Shown here piece by piece: positions 11,215 through 22,839 of a stretch of 64,000 nucleotides of DNA (the first letter of the stretch is position 1; every line of letters begins with the position of its first letter). Position numbers and translations under genes: made by a program. The notes beneath the pieces are model-generated. The model was not told the origin of the DNA, searched no databases, and saw only the letters and a program-made list of their open reading frames with translations. This DNA is from Balaenoptera acutorostrata (Eukaryota > Chordata > Mammalia > Artiodactyla > Balaenopteridae), in NCBI RefSeq assembly GCF_949987535.1, contig NC_080069.1, forward strand, positions 49,149,391 to 49,213,390, given 5' to 3'.

Positions 11215-11400
11215 AGACCTGAGTTTGAATCCCAGTTATCAACTTTTAGTAGGAAATTTTCACTCTCTGGGCCTGTTTCCTCGTCTGTAAAATGCATATA
11301 GAAGGATCTACTTCATAAGACTGTTGAGATAATTAAATAACATGCTACATTTAAAATACTTAGCACAGTGTTGAGACATAGACTAGGTATGCTTTCGATG
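11215..11400 (+). mobile_element. MIR SINE
   Basis: 'gagtttgaatcccagttatc', 'ctctgggcctgtttcctcgt', 'ctgtaaaatgcatatagaag', 'actgttgagataattaaata' and 'acttagcacagtgttgagac' follow the MIR consensus. Confidence 0.8.
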
Positions 11401-12654
11401 TTGTCCCCTCAATATCACATGGTATCAGTGTGATGAATTAGACTTGGCAGGTGAATTAAGGTAAGAAAGGAAAGAAGGTAGGATGAAAATCCTTACTTCT
11501 TTCAAGTATTTGGCTGTGGAGTTGATCCACATTCCCTTCATCTTCTGCTATATCTTACGGAACCTTTAGAAGAAACAGTAAACATTCATGGGATGTTTAG
11601 CTTGGCCTTGACGGCTGGAACCAGGTGGGTCCCCGATGGAACTTGAGAAGATGTTCACATGAATAGCATATGAGGCCTGCACAAAGCCAATCCCACCTTC
11701 TTGTTTCTGCTACAGGGTGCAGCATCCAACATAACGCTCTGCATCAAGTAGACACATGGTGAACTAATTACTACTATGTAAGTGTAAATTGATTGACTCA
11801 TGCTGTATAGTTCATATTACAGAACAGAAAATTCCTGAAAATTGTGAGGCAGTTGAATTTTTGTCATTTGGCTGATATTTTCATTTCTCAGAGAGAATTT
11901 TAAAGAAAGCTTGGCAAAGAATCCTTTTAGTGTGTGAATACCTCCTTAGTGATATGTCTAATTGATCTTTAGAGCAGGCCTTTGGAAGTTAAAATGTTTG
12001 TCTTCATGGAGAGACAAACTGGAGTTGTTAGTTCTCTCTCAGGGAAAGGAAACATTCTTCAAATTAAGCAATAGATTTTCAGTGTTTCTATATCGTCTGG
12101 CCCGGGATCCTAGGACTGGAGAGCAGTGATGAGTTAAGGGAGACTCTCCAGCTGATAGTCAAGCGTTCATTCTGCTGTCACCCCCGGAATTCTTCCAGCA
12201 ACAGCTGGCTCCTGCCTGGCTTCTGGGCCAGCTGAAGTAAGGGAGCCCTAATGCCTGGTGTAGCAGTGCAATGGAACCCCAACGTCTTAGGACCACCAAG
12301 AATTACTTGTGGGTGACTTCCTTCAACATTTCTTGGTTGCCTGGCCCAGCCAGGGAATCCTACCATGGCCTCCAGGAACAGAGGGAAGAAAGTTGTTGGA
12401 CATTGGGAATTTACCTGTTCCAGCCTTCAGATAAACCATTCATATTTCACCATCCCAAAGTGGGGGTGGGGTGGGGTGGGGAAAGCCTACAGCTGAGGGC
12501 ATCTGTCTTTCTGTGTCTTTGAAGAGAAATGTGAGCAAATATGTTAATGATATGTACCAAAGTCCCTGTGAGCAGTAACTGTCATAACACATGGATTGTG
12601 TTATGATGGCTTTATTTTGTTTTCCAAAAATAGTGTACAGGTAAGGTTTCATCA

Positions 12655-12865
12655 TCAGCCTGGGTTCAAATCTGTTCCTCTCATGGCTTTGGGACCTTGG
12701 GAAGCCCTGACCCTCTCTGAGCCTGTCTCCTCATGCGGAAAGTAGGGGTATTAATAATTATACCCACTTTGTAAGGTTATGAGAATTAAGTGTCATAATG
12801 CACACAAGGCTCTTAGTGAGTTCCTGGTAGAGAATTAAGTGCTGAATACATTTGGGCTTTATTAC
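12655..12865 (+). mobile_element. MIR SINE
   Basis: 'tgggttcaaatctgttcctc', 'ctctctgagcctgtctcctc', 'ggtattaataattataccca' and 'aaggttatgagaattaagtg' give a clear MIR in sense. Confidence 0.8.
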
Positions 12866-13149
12866 TTTTCATGGTGATATAAAAAGAGAAGACCACTGAT
12901 TTATTGCAGTTTGTAATGCTTAATGACATAGGAGAATTTCTCCTGCAGTATTCGCTGTAAATTTCTTTTCCAACTGGAATAAAAATGGAGAAAAGCTATT
13001 GATCATGTCATAATTACAGTAGTTATCTTGGAAAAAGAATAATCTTTCACATCCATTAGAATACCAGTTAATAATCAAGACTTGAATGCCTCACTGAAAT
13101 CAATAGATTCCATATTTTATGTCAGGCAGTAATTCCAAAGTTTAAAGTA

Positions 13150-13440
13150 CAGTAATAATAATAACATTAGCTAACATTTATTACCTATTCGGGGCCCAAC
13201 AGCATGCGAGGTCCTTTATGTGTTTTTTTTTTTTTTTTTTTTTGGCCGCACTGTGCAGCTTGCGGGATCTTAGTTCCCCAACCAGGGACTGAACCTGGGC
13301 CCTGGAAGTGAAAGCACCGATTCCTAACCACTGGACTCTGAGGGAATTCCCTGTGTGTATTTTATTTCTAATCCTCAAAGCAGCCCCAGTCGACATTATC
13401 ATTTTCCCTATTTTCAAATGAAGAAACAGGTAAGTTTCTT
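13150..13440 (-). mobile_element. MIR SINE split by a CHR-type SINE
   Basis: The left part has 'agctaacatttattacctat' and the right part 'ctaatcctcaaagcagcccc', 'atcattttccctattttcaa' and 'atgaagaaacagg', which join as one reversed MIR across the younger SINE at 13223-13350. Confidence 0.75.
13223..13350 (-). mobile_element. Short CHR-type SINE (CHR-1-like)
   Basis: A long T-run at about 13223-13243 is followed by 'ggccgcactgtgcagcttgc', 'gatcttagttccccaaccag' and the reversed head AGGGAATTCC. It is the short variety in antisense. Flanks 'tatgtgttttt' and 'tgtgtgtatttt' look like an imperfect TSD. Confidence 0.85.
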
Positions 13441-13907
13441 TCCCCAAAGTGTGGGGAGAGCTGAAATGTCAAAGTGGGATGGTGAGGTACCAGTGTAATC
13501 ACAAGAGCTGCAAGCTCCTACTCCCTAGGATTGGACAGACCAAGTGAGGGGAGGGGATGACTAGCACCTGGGAGCTGGGGCTGTGCAGCAGGAGCTGGGA
13601 GCACGGCCTGTTCAGCAGAACTGGAACCGAGGAGAAGATGCAGCACCGCTGGAGGCCAAGGCGGACCATGGGAGAAATACCTGGGTGTCTGCTTTCCTCC
13701 TCCGGTCTCCTGCCGGGGTAAAGGGGCCTGGGAAACCTATGTAGGGAATGGATCTGAGAGCAAATAAGTGAATGACTGGCATATGGAGAAAACAGATAAA
13801 CAACAAATAAAGGTATGAAATAATTTTAGGTAGTGATGAGTTCTGTAAAGACAATGTTGGGAAAGGGAATTGGGATGCCGTAAGATTTAAGTAAGATAGA
13901 TGTAGAA
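13441..13907. other. Intron, unique-looking
   Basis: Nothing recognised. The antisense frame at 13612-13854 has a hydrophobic start but no known domain. Confidence 0.4.
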
Positions 13908-14689
13908 CAGTGGCCTCAAATTTTTTTGGTCTTTGAACTCCTTCATACTCTTAAAAATTATTGAAAATCCTAAAGATCTTTTGTTTTATGTGGGTTATAG
14001 CTATCAACTGTTATCATATTAGAAATTAAAACTAGGGAAGTTTTAAAATATTTATTAATTCATTGAAAAAATAATAATAAATGCACCACATATTAACATA
14101 AATAACATTTTAATGAGAAATAGCTGTTTCCCAAAACAAAAAAAAAATGAGTAAGAAGAGTGGCATTGTTTTACTTTTTGCAAATCTCTTTATTTGTTTA
14201 TTTATTTATTTATTTAATTTGTTTTTTTGGCTGCGTTGGGTCTTCGTTGCTGCGTGCGGGCTTTCTCTAGTTGCGGCGAGTGGGGGCTGCTCTTCATTGC
14301 GGTGCGAGAGCTTCTCATCATGGTGGCTTCTCTTGTTGCGGAACAAAGGCTCTAGGCACGTGGGCTTCAGTAGTTGTGACACATGGGCTCAGTAGTTGTG
14401 GCATACGGGCTTAGTTGCTCCGCGGCATGTGGGATCTTCCCGGACCAGGGCTCGAACCCATGTCTCCTGCACTGGCAGGTGGATTCTTAGCCACTGCGCC
14501 ACCAGGGAAGTACCTGCAAATCTCTTTAATGTCTGAGTTCATAGAAAAAATTGGACTCTCTCATCTGCTTCTGCATTTCAATCTATGGTTCAAGTCCAGC
14601 TTTGCACAGATATGTAGTTGGGAAGGGGAGGACTTTGTGTACCTGTGAAAGGACCCCCAGGGATGCATACAATCCTTTGAGAACCACTG
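13908..14689. mobile_element. hAT-Charlie type DNA transposon, split by a CHR-2 SINE
   Basis: The element begins CAGTGGCCTCAAA and ends TTTGAGAACCACTG, which are inverted copies of each other with small changes. The flanking 8-mers ATGTAGAA (13900-13907) and TTGTAGAT (14690-14697) match at 6 of 8 bases, fitting the 8-bp duplication of hAT elements. The interior ('tcttaaaaattattgaaaat', 'ttatgtgggttatagctatc', 'cacagatatgtagttgggaa') is a familiar mammalian MER-type sequence; I do not fix the subfamily. The SINE at 14193-14514 landed in it later. Confidence 0.8.
14193..14514 (-). mobile_element. CHR-2 SINE, long type
   Basis: Antisense copy with TTTA-repeat tail at 14193-14230 and reversed head at the right end. 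A perfect 14-bp TSD, TGCAAATCTCTTTA, lies at 14179-14192 and 14515-14528. It interrupts a hAT-type transposon, so it is younger than that element. Confidence 0.95.
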
Positions 14690-14697
14690 TTGTAGAT

Positions 14698-16190
14698 AAA
14701 GCAATGAGGAGGCCAGTCCTTTGCACCTAGTAGGCATTTGATGATTTTGGTTGAATGAACACAAATTAAGGTTGCATTGAGGGTTTCACAGTGTCCCTTG
14801 TAATAAATGGTATCATTGGTGACATTGTGATAGTATAAGACAGTTAGACAAGATGGTTCTTAGGGCGCATTGATCAGTAGGACACATGCTTTGTGGCATT
14901 TACCCAGCAGTACTGATGGCTTTTCCCCTTAGTGTTCAGAGTCATGCAGGCGCCCTGTCACAGACTTTTGTAGGACCGCCAAAAGAAAAATGGTAATGAG
15001 TCTCTGAAAAAAACACACCCTCTGATTTCCTTAACACTGTGTTCACACTAACCTAATGAGCTAGTTCAGACTAGGCTAGACTTAACTGGTGGTCCTTGAT
15101 GTGTACATAGGAAGTATTTTAAAATTTGAGTGGAATTGCTGTGATATAATTATTGTGCTATACAATACAAGGTGGTAGACCACCACCAGTTACCTTGCAA
15201 ATTTTATGCAGTACTATTTAAGATAAGGAGAGCTTTCTATCTGGGTGAGAGAGGTTATGAGTTTTTTTTCACCATCACCTGATACATATTCTTATAGAAT
15301 GCTGACATTAGCCAAGATCTAAGTAATAATGCAAGGTAGCTGTTATGAAAAAGAAAGCAAATGAATGATTTAGACAGTAGTTGCTCTTTTGGATTATCTG
15401 TGATCCTGCTCTTTCCATCAGCGTGAATAATGGAATTCAGCATTAACTGAACTCCATGACAAGGGACACTGATGGAGGTGACCACCCATCAGCTTTAGAT
15501 GGACATGGCCACATTGCTTCAACCCCCAATGGACAGATATAATTACCCTCTGTGGACAGACTAGTTTTTGAATGGGGTTTATACAACATCTTAGGCCAAA
15601 TGAAATGTGTTTTTATTGCTGATTGTCAGAGGCAAATCTCATACCTGCCTTTCTGAGCAAATTATATCGTATCTTGCTTTGATATTATGCAGTTGATGTA
15701 ATAATGATGTCTACCATTTACTGAGTATCTATAATATGTTAGGTGCATTACAACCACTTTAGAAAGGTGTTTTATTTTACCTCTTTTCTAAATGAGGAAA
15801 CTGAGTCTCAGAGAGGCCCAGGTCACATAGCTTATAAAGACTTGTAGCAAGTCTTTCTGACTCCTCCGTGTTTTTTCCCTACACCAGGGACCTCTGAGAT
15901 ATCACATTCTAGGCATGTGCATGCATGTCTTTGCATAAACACAACGACAGAAATATATTCAAAGACTGAGTGAGAGAGGAGAAAAACGAAAGGATAAATT
16001 GGAAGAAGGAAAAAGTTTGACTTCTGTATGACACCAAGGCATGAGACTTTTGCAGAAGAAATCCTACCTGGATGAAATAAGATATTTCAAGTCATGGCTT
16101 TGTTCCTTTCTCATTGTGCCTTAAATATGTGGATTTGACTCATGGTCTGCTGAAACTAGGGAGACTGCCACTGGGACAAATGCTCCCATT
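14698..16190. other. Intron with one antisense MIR
   Basis: Only the MIR at 15700-15875 is recognised. The rest has no repeat or exon signature that I can see. Confidence 0.5.
15700..15875 (-). mobile_element. MIR SINE
   Basis: 'accatttactgagtatctat', 'tttctaaatgaggaaactga', 'gtctcagagaggcccaggtc' and 'acatagcttataaagacttg' follow a reversed MIR. Confidence 0.75.
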
Positions 16191-16205
16191 AATAAGGTGA
16201 GACAG

Positions 16206-16519
16206 GGACTTCCCTGGTGGCGCAGTGGTTAAGAATCCGCCTGCCAATGCAGGGGACATGGGTTTGAGCCCTGGTCCGGGAAGATCCCACATGCCCCGGA
16301 GTAACTAAGCCCGTGCGCCACAACTACTGAGCCTACGCTCCAGAGCCCGCGAGCCACAGCTACTGAGCCTGCATGCCACAACTACTGAAGCCCACGCACC
16401 TAGAGCCTGTGCTCCGCAACAAGAGAAGCCACCACAATGAGAAGCTCATGCACCGCAACGAAGAGTAGCCCCTGCTTGCCACAATTAGAGAAAGCCCATG
16501 TGTAGCCAAAAAAAAAAGA
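16206..16519 (+). mobile_element. CHR-2 SINE, long type
   Basis: Sense copy: GGACTTCCCTGGTGGCGCAG head, box-B-like 'gggtttgagccctgg', several 'ccacaactactgagcc' units and an A-run tail that has almost no TAAA repeats. A perfect 15-bp TSD, AATAAGGTGAGACAG, lies at 16191-16205 and 16520-16534. Confidence 0.95.
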
Positions 16520-16575
16520 AATAAGGTGAGACAGATAAGGTGGTTCAATAATTTTCATTTGTGTAGTGAGGACTG

Positions 16576-16580
<5 letters not shown>

Positions 16581-16622
<42 letters not shown>
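16581..16622 (+). repeat. (GT)21 microsatellite
   Basis: An uninterrupted dinucleotide run of about 42 bases starts 46 bases after the TSD of the preceding SINE. Pure runs of this length are usually variable between individuals. Confidence 0.97.
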
Positions 16623-16624
<2 letters not shown>

Positions 16625-17505
16625 AAGGTGAAAATCTCACTGGTTAGGAAGAAAAGAAGGAAAAAATAAAAGAATATGAGGGTATGCCTGCTAGCTCCCT
16701 ATAATGCCCTATGGTTCCACATTGAGGAAGTGAGCAGAGCAATATAATTGTCTTCAACTTTTACCTTTCAGTCCAGTGTGCAGTCCCTCTGACCCTTTTT
16801 ACTGCCTTCCCTTTCCACTCCTTGGTCTGTTAACCCTATTTCTCTCCTGTAACACCACGAGACCTAGGTCATAAGGTTGCTGTGAGGACTTAATAATACA
16901 TGGGGCTCGGCATGTCAAAAACGTTTGATAAATATCAGCTAACATGATTACTAACAATATTGTCAATACTGTATTTCTGCATAGTAGTTACTATGTTTTT
17001 CTCCCATATGAGAAGCTGCACATACCAGTAAGTGATTGAGGCTTCCAGAAATTAGGACCCTGGAGGCCCTGAGCCCTCGACAGGCAGGGTCAGAGGCAGG
17101 TTTCTGGACTTGCGGCAGGGGTGGACTTTTCAGCCATGGTTTCTCTGCCATCCCTCAGACAGTTGACACTTTGGGGCCCATGAAATTTTTTTAGCTGTAA
17201 AACATGTTGACTTTTAAAATAGTCATGGAATCTGGCTGCCCTTATCAGTCTGTGATGACTCACAGGGTTGATTGGGCTCAATGTTGTTTCAGGTGCCACA
17301 GGTGTACATTTCACCTCTTCCCCGCAGTGTTCCCCGGCAGCTGGCCTTTGAGGAAGGCCCATGGGGCACTGTTGGCTCACGAGAAATACGGCCAAATGTG
17401 GGGCTCAAGTTTTTCAGATAAAACAGTGTCACCTTTTCCAGGACAGTTTGAAAAGGGGATGTTATCAAAGTGAACCTTTTTAATGACCCAATAAATAGAT
17501 ACATA
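16623..17505. other. Intron, unique-looking
   Basis: About 16860-16950 has a MIR-like 'taaggttgctgtgaggactt' segment. The overlapping frames on both strands at 16963-17504 show no known domain. Confidence 0.4.
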
Positions 17506-17519
17506 AGGATGAGTTTCTT

Positions 17520-17828
17520 TTTTTTTCTTTTAAATTTTGTTTGTTGTTGTTTTTTTATTTATTTTTGGCTGTGTTGGGTCTTCGTTTCTGTGCGAGGGCT
17601 TTCTCCAGTTGCGGCAAGTGGGGGCCACTCTTCATCGCGGTGCGCGGGCCTCTCACTGTCGCGGCCTCTCTTGTTGCGGAGCACAGGCTCCAGACGCGCA
17701 GGCTCAGTAGTTGTGGCTCACGGGCCTAGTTGCTCCGCGGCATGTGGGATCCTCGCAGACCAGGGCTTGAACCCGTGTCCCCCGCATTGGCAGGCAGATT
17801 CTCAACCACTGCGCCACCAGGGAAGCCC
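17520..17828 (-). mobile_element. CHR-2 SINE, short-body subtype B
   Basis: Antisense copy with the subtype B signature: 'gtttctgtgcgagggctttc', CTCCAGTTGCGG and 'gcctctcactgtcgcggcct', and fewer internal CAGTAGTTGTGG units than the long type. A perfect 14-bp TSD, AGGATGAGTTTCTT, lies at 17506-17519 and 17829-17842. The frame through it is a repeat shadow. Confidence 0.96.
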
Positions 17829-17842
17829 AGGATGAGTTTCTT

Positions 17843-19639
17843 GAAAAAGCTACGTTTCAGAACTAAGTTCGGGGTTATAATTCAATAACTATTTATTAAG
17901 CATCTGCCTATTCCAAGTACTGTATTAAGGGGTGGGATACAAAGACTGGTCTGCCTGGTCCTTGTGCCTGCCCCCTGGGGGCTCCGCCACACCCCTCCGA
18001 GTGCTCTGTTCCCACAGCTGGAGCATTTAACCCCGTCCACAGGCTCGGACCCACCAGAGGCTCTGACCTTCTTCACAGGTTTTAGTGGCAAGATGGACTC
18101 TCCCAGTATTATTTATTGGGCCAACCCCATACCCCAAATCCCAAGACTGGGAAGTGGATTCTTGCCTAGGGCTCTACCTGGTGTCCCAATCTTTGTAAAC
18201 TGGTGTCCCCCCTTGTCGCCCAGTTGTGCCATATTAGAGTCTTACTTCTGGTGTCCAGAGCAGGAACAGGGTCCCCACTGTTTGATCCTAGCGCCTTCCA
18301 TGCAGACCATTTGCCAGCCCCTAATTCCTTTTCCAGTCCCCCTCTTGCCCCAGCACCCTGCCATCCGCCAGGGCTCCCTGGGTTGCCTCCTCCTGAGTTT
18401 GCCTCAAGCACCTGCCTCGTCTCCGTGGGTCTCTCAGTGGTCCTCAACCTCCTGCCACTGAAGAGGGCCTCCTCCCACCAACTCAGCAGCAGAAGTTCTG
18501 CAGCTGCAACCTCCGGCTGGGAGGCTTTTAGCAGGGAGCAAGTGAGGGCTCCCAGACTCCAGCAGGAACAGGGCTTTGAATCACATTCCCTTCTAGCCAC
18601 TAATGCCCTGAACTTACTGCTTAGGTGTTTTCTAAGGTGAATGCTCTGCTCCTTTGCCCAAGCTGAAGCGGCATCAAAAGGCTGAGGGGCTAAGAGTTGG
18701 TGCAGTGCCTTCCTTAAAAGAATTTTCAGTGCTCTTGGCTATGTATAAGATTACTGCTAACTGCTGTCTATGGATGTGGCTTCTAAAAGGTAAACTGACT
18801 TGCATCACAATGTCTTTAATGGTGTTGCAACTAAATAAGAAAAGGAGAATGCATCTGGCATATCTTTCATCTTATCAAGAGGCCCCTATTCATCTGGTCC
18901 AGCAGGCCATCTCCTTAATTTAAGAAATAGCCTTGTGACTTGTGTTCTTCCGTAGCTTCTAGATGTGTTTTTATTTCCAGTAGGATTTAGCAAAGTCATT
19001 ATCCCACGCTTTAAGAAGGCTCCAGACTAAAAATACCTCAATACATTTTTTTAAATGACATAAGAAAACAGAAGTCTTCTTCTTTCCTTGGAGAGAAGCA
19101 GTTTCAAATATAAGACTGGCAGATGTGTCCCTAAGGATGACTCTCACTTCTGTTGCATAGATCACTGCTCATAAATAATGAGTGTGACAAATGTCAGATG
19201 CATCGGTGAATTTCAGAAGGAAGGCTCTGGTGACAATGTTATGTACTTTGTAGCCCTTGAAGGGAGATGTTTATCAGAAATGAGCCTACTGTTTTTTTTT
19301 CTTTTTAAGTGTCCATCAAACGGATCATATTCATCAATGATCAGTAAATAAATAGATCTCATGTTAATAAATAAACAGACTTGATAAGAGTTATGGCCCC
19401 TTAACTGGCTAATGTCCAGTAAAATGAGAGACCTGTCCCCTTGCTGGAGGTGAGGACTTGAAACTCACCAAAAAGGACTAAAGTCAACATATACCTTTTT
19501 AATTATGTAATAACCCCAAATGAAGTCAGATTTTTGAACAGCAAAACAATTTTATTTTTTCCTATAGTGGTCTTTGGTCTTCTAAGAGGTCTTAATGCCA
19601 AGACGGCCAAAACTATTTAGCCTATTTTTCACATAGCAG
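17843..19639. other. Intron with a GC-richer block at about 17950-18620
   Basis: 17876-17945 looks like a reversed L2 end ('caataactatttattaagca'). From about 17950 to 18620 the sequence is richer in G and C than its surroundings and keeps open frames of 165 codons (17964-18461, +), 145 codons (18203-18640, +) and 144 codons (18166-18600, -). None has a domain, signal or flanking splice pattern I recognise. After 18640 the sequence returns to AT-rich intron with nothing notable. Confidence 0.45.
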
Positions 19640-20165
19640 AGGGTCATTTTCTTTTTCTTTTTTTTTTTTTTTAATTAATTAATTAATTTATTTATTTTTG
19701 GCTGTGTTGGGTCTTCGTTTCTGTGCGAGGGCTTTCTCCAGTTGCGGCGAGCGGGGGCCACTCTTCATCGCGGTGCGCGGGCCTCTCACTGTTGCGGCCT
19801 CTCCCGTTGCGGAGCACAGGCTCCAGATGCGCAGGCTCAGTAGTTGTGGCTCACGGGCCTAGCCGCTCCGCGGCATGTGGGATCTTCCCAGACCAGGGCT
19901 CGAACCCGTGTCCCCTGCATTGGCAGGCGGATTCCTAACCACTGCGCCACCAGGGAAACCCCAGGGTCATTTTCTTAAAAACCATAAATCAGATCATGTT
20001 TATTGTCTGCTTTAAAAACCCCGATATCTCCCCACTGAAACCACAAAAAAGTCCTAAATCGTTGCCTTGCCCTGCTGCCTGCTTTGTGAGCAGGCTTCTG
20101 GCCACCTCCTCTTGCACCATTTACCCTGCCCACTGGACTCCAGCCATCCTAGCTTTTCTTAACAT
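19560..20165 (+). mobile_element. LINE-2 fragment split by a CHR-2 SINE
   Basis: Right of the SINE, 'aaatcagatcatgtttattg', 'gctttaaaaaccccgatatc' and 'gcaccatttaccctgcccac' follow the L2 3' coding region in sense. The left boundary before the SINE is uncertain. Confidence 0.5.
19654..19962 (-). mobile_element. CHR-2 SINE, short-body subtype B
   Basis: Antisense subtype B copy with a long T-run and ATTA/TTTA repeats at the left and a reversed head at the right. A perfect 14-bp TSD, AGGGTCATTTTCTT, lies at 19640-19653 and 19963-19976. Confidence 0.96.
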
Positions 20166-20339
20166 TATTTTCATTCTGAAATAATTTGTCTTGTTCATTT
20201 ATTCATTTATGTTGGTGAACAGGAATAAGAGAACCAATAATTCCTTACTAAAAATCAAATGATACAATGAAAACCATCATGATAAATCTGAAATATTACC
20301 TTTTTCTGTGGACATGATTGCTTGAATGAACTCGTCTAA

Positions 20340-21560
20340 TTCAACATGTATTTGTTTACTGTGTGCCCAGTAGTATCTTCAGTAAGCCAATCAGACAGTT
20401 GGCTAATGTTTACTGAATATTCACATGACAATGTGCTAGTGTGCGAAACACTGGAATGTAGCGGCCAGCAAAACAAGCATGACCTTCTCCTCGAGCAACT
20501 AAAAATCACATAGTGGAGGGAAATATTACAAAGGATGGACGGTCCCTGAGTGCAGGAGTCTCTCCTTTTGATGCTGCAACCCCAGTGCCTACAACAGTGC
20601 CTGGCACAAGCAGGGACTCTGTGTAAGTTGATGAATGAACGAGAGAAATTAATCATTACAAGTGTGAAAGGTTGGCAGAGGGAAATGCAGTGTGCCAAAT
20701 ATACAAAATACAAAGGCATACAAATGCTCTCGAACACACATACAACATCTCTAACAGGGGGAGCTGATAGAGGGAGGGGGCATTTAAGATGGAACTGGAA
20801 AGGTGAGTGGGACTCAGCAAGGTGGAAAGGGCAGGTTAGGGAGGTGGTGTGGGCAGAAGGAGAGAACAACACGTGCAAAGGCCCTGAGGTGAGAAAAGCC
20901 TGGCATCTCTGAAGAACTGAAAGAAGGGAAATGTGAGGGCTGCCCAGTGAGTGAGGCAGGAGTGACACGTGATGAGTTCACATAGGTAGTAGGGCCTTGG
21001 AGACCATGCAAGAAATCATGGAGGTCCTGAGAAGAACTCTGGACTTCATTTTACTGATGTAGGAAGCCTCTGAGGTCAGCTGAGTGACGTGGTAAGACTC
21101 GAAAGTTCAAAGTAGTGAACGAGAGAGGGGCAGAATGGATGTAGAGAAACCCGGCCCGGAGCTCATTGCAGTGGTCCAGGTAAGAGATGGTGAGAGCTTA
21201 AATGCAAGTGTGAGGTTATGTGGATTTGAGAGGTTTAGGAGGGAGAATAGGTGATGGAAGATATGGAGGCAAAGCAGGGAACAGGAGCAATAGAGGGTAA
21301 CTCCTAGGTTTCTGGCTTGAACAACTAAGTAGAGCCATTTTCTGAGTTGAGAATGTTGGACGAGGAGTTTTGAGGGGCTGGGAAGTTTGGCTGAGTTGAT
21401 TCTGAGGTGCCTCTGAGACATCCAAGTAGGAATATGGACCGGGCAAGTTGGATGTACAGGTCTGGAACTTAGGAAAGAGGTGAAGCAGGTAAAGGGCACT
21501 GAAGCTGTAGGTGTGGCTGAGATCACTTAGGGCGGGAGTCTAAAGTCTAAAGAGCAGAGG
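20340..21560 (-). mobile_element. LINE-2, long antisense copy with an internal sense piece
   Basis: Reversed L2 landmarks run across the block: 'gcaaaacaagcatgaccttc' near 20470, 'acacgtgcaaaggccctgag' near 20870, 'agggccttggagaccatgca' near 20995 and 'attgcagtggtccaggtaag' near 21165. A piece at 20530-20650 ('cagtgcctggcacaagcagg', 'gatgaatgaac') is instead in sense, so two L2 fragments are joined or one was rearranged. The 210-codon frame at 20336-20968 (-) lies wholly in this repeat. Confidence 0.7.
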
Positions 21561-21909
21561 TCTAGGACGGTGCCCTGAGGGACCTCACGCTCAGTGGTGG
21601 GGCGTGTTGATAAAGGAGTGTGGGGAGAAGTCAGCGTTAGGAGGGAAATCCGGAGAGAGTGGTGTCACAGGAGCAGAGGGAAGAGAGTGCTGCAGAGAGT
21701 AGGGTGTTGAAAGGCTAAGTGAGTTGAGCACAGAAAAGACAAGCACTTCGTAGATCAACGTAGTGAGAGGCGCAGGCCACAGTTCAGGGGAGTCAGAAAC
21801 ACTAGTAAGGCAGCAGTGTTCTCCCACAGACATTCTGATGTACGTCCGGGGCCCACGGAGCCCAGCCAGCTCCCATGATTCCTAGTTCCCAAAGCAGAGA
21901 AGGTTGGTG

Positions 21910-22330
21910 TCGACAAAAATTTAATCAGTCGATCTAAGAAAGAAATAGAAAATTGTATTGGAGCCCAACTGGGGATTATAACCCAGAAACAGCTTCTCAG
22001 AAAGCCCCGAGAACTGTTCTGCCTGTTAGAGGTCAAAACACAGTTAGCTATATAGGTTTTTGAGACAGAGGGCTGTGCATTAAATGACACAGATAGTTTG
22101 CACAATCCAGATCTATGTATACAAAGCGAGTAGTGAGTCTTGGGTCATTATGGCTCCTTACTAGATTACGAAAGGTTACCTCCTGAGGAGTCATCTTGGT
22201 GGTGCTGGGAGAATGTTGTTCTTTATGGCTGAGCAGGTATTTCTGCCAGTGGGGAGGTCTGGTCGATGCATAATGCAGACACACATGGCACAGTAGAGGG
22301 GAGAGAGGAGGCCAAAAGGCAGAGAAAAAA
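21910..22330 (-). mobile_element. Solo-LTR-like endogenous retrovirus remnant
   Basis: The block begins TGTCGAC and has the order 'aattgtattggagcccaact', 'ggattataacccagaaacag', 'gaactgttctgcc', similar in layout to the better LTR at 41144, which also begins TGTCGAC. It would be an LTR in antisense. No gag, pol or env sequence is seen beside it, so it is probably a solo LTR. Right end and family are uncertain. Confidence 0.5.
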
Positions 22331-22468
22331 TTTTATGTTTACATTTCCCTTGACTTGCCTTAGAATAGGAATTTTTATTTCATCATCCGTCTACAGAAGG
22401 AGAAGGAGCAAGCAGACGGGCAGCTACCATGCGTCTTCAGAGAGGGTGGATCAGTCCTATGGGCCTTG

Positions 22469-22827
22469 GGCTTCCCTGGTGGCACGGTGGTTAAGAATCC
22501 GCCTGCCAATGCAGGGGACACGGGTTCGAGCCCTGGACCGGGAAGATCCCACATGCCGCGGAGCAACTAAGCCCATGCGCCACGACTACTGAGCCTGCGC
22601 TCTAGAGCCCGTGAGCCACAACTACTGAGCCCACGTGCCGCAACTACTGAAGCCCGCGCGCCTAGAGCCCGTGCTCTGCAACAAGAGAAGCCACCACAAT
22701 GAGAAGCCGGTTCACCTCAATGAAGAGTAGCCCCCGCTGGCCACAACTAGAGGAAGCCTGCGCGCAGCAACGAAGACCCAACGCAGCCAAAAGTAAATAA
22801 ATAAATTTATTTCAAAAAGAAAGAATA
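22469..22827 (+). mobile_element. CHR-2 SINE, long type
   Basis: Sense copy: GGCTTCCCTGGTGGCACGGT head, 'gggttcgagccctgg' box B, repeated 'actactgagcc' units and a tail of TAAA repeats followed by TTTATTTC and A-rich sequence. TSD CTATGGGCCTTG lies at 22457-22468 and 22828-22839. Confidence 0.95.
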
Positions 22828-22839
22828 CTATGGGCCTTG

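Larger units (their letters stand above)
8384..13149. other. Intron with several MIR elements
   Basis: Apart from the MIRs listed separately this stretch is unique-looking DNA with short frames only. Frames at 9986-10283 and 10362-10761 overlap on both strands, lack recognisable motifs and are not called. A (GGGGT)n run lies at about 12462-12481. Confidence 0.5.

Noticed and set aside
16206..16260. tRNA-like heads with A and B boxes in the SINEs
   Set aside because: They belong to retroposons and have no cloverleaf of a real tRNA; no tRNA gene is called.
17541..17835. Arg/Ser-rich open frames with GLSPVAASGGHSSSRCAG-like sequence, also at 19723, 23964, 36634 and 59264
   Set aside because: The same peptide recurs at each CHR-2 SINE in the same frame, so it is a translation of the repeat. 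TSDs frame each copy.
20336..20968. 210-codon frame on the minus strand
   Set aside because: It covers an L2 fragment and its neighbours; no domain or start context is recognised.
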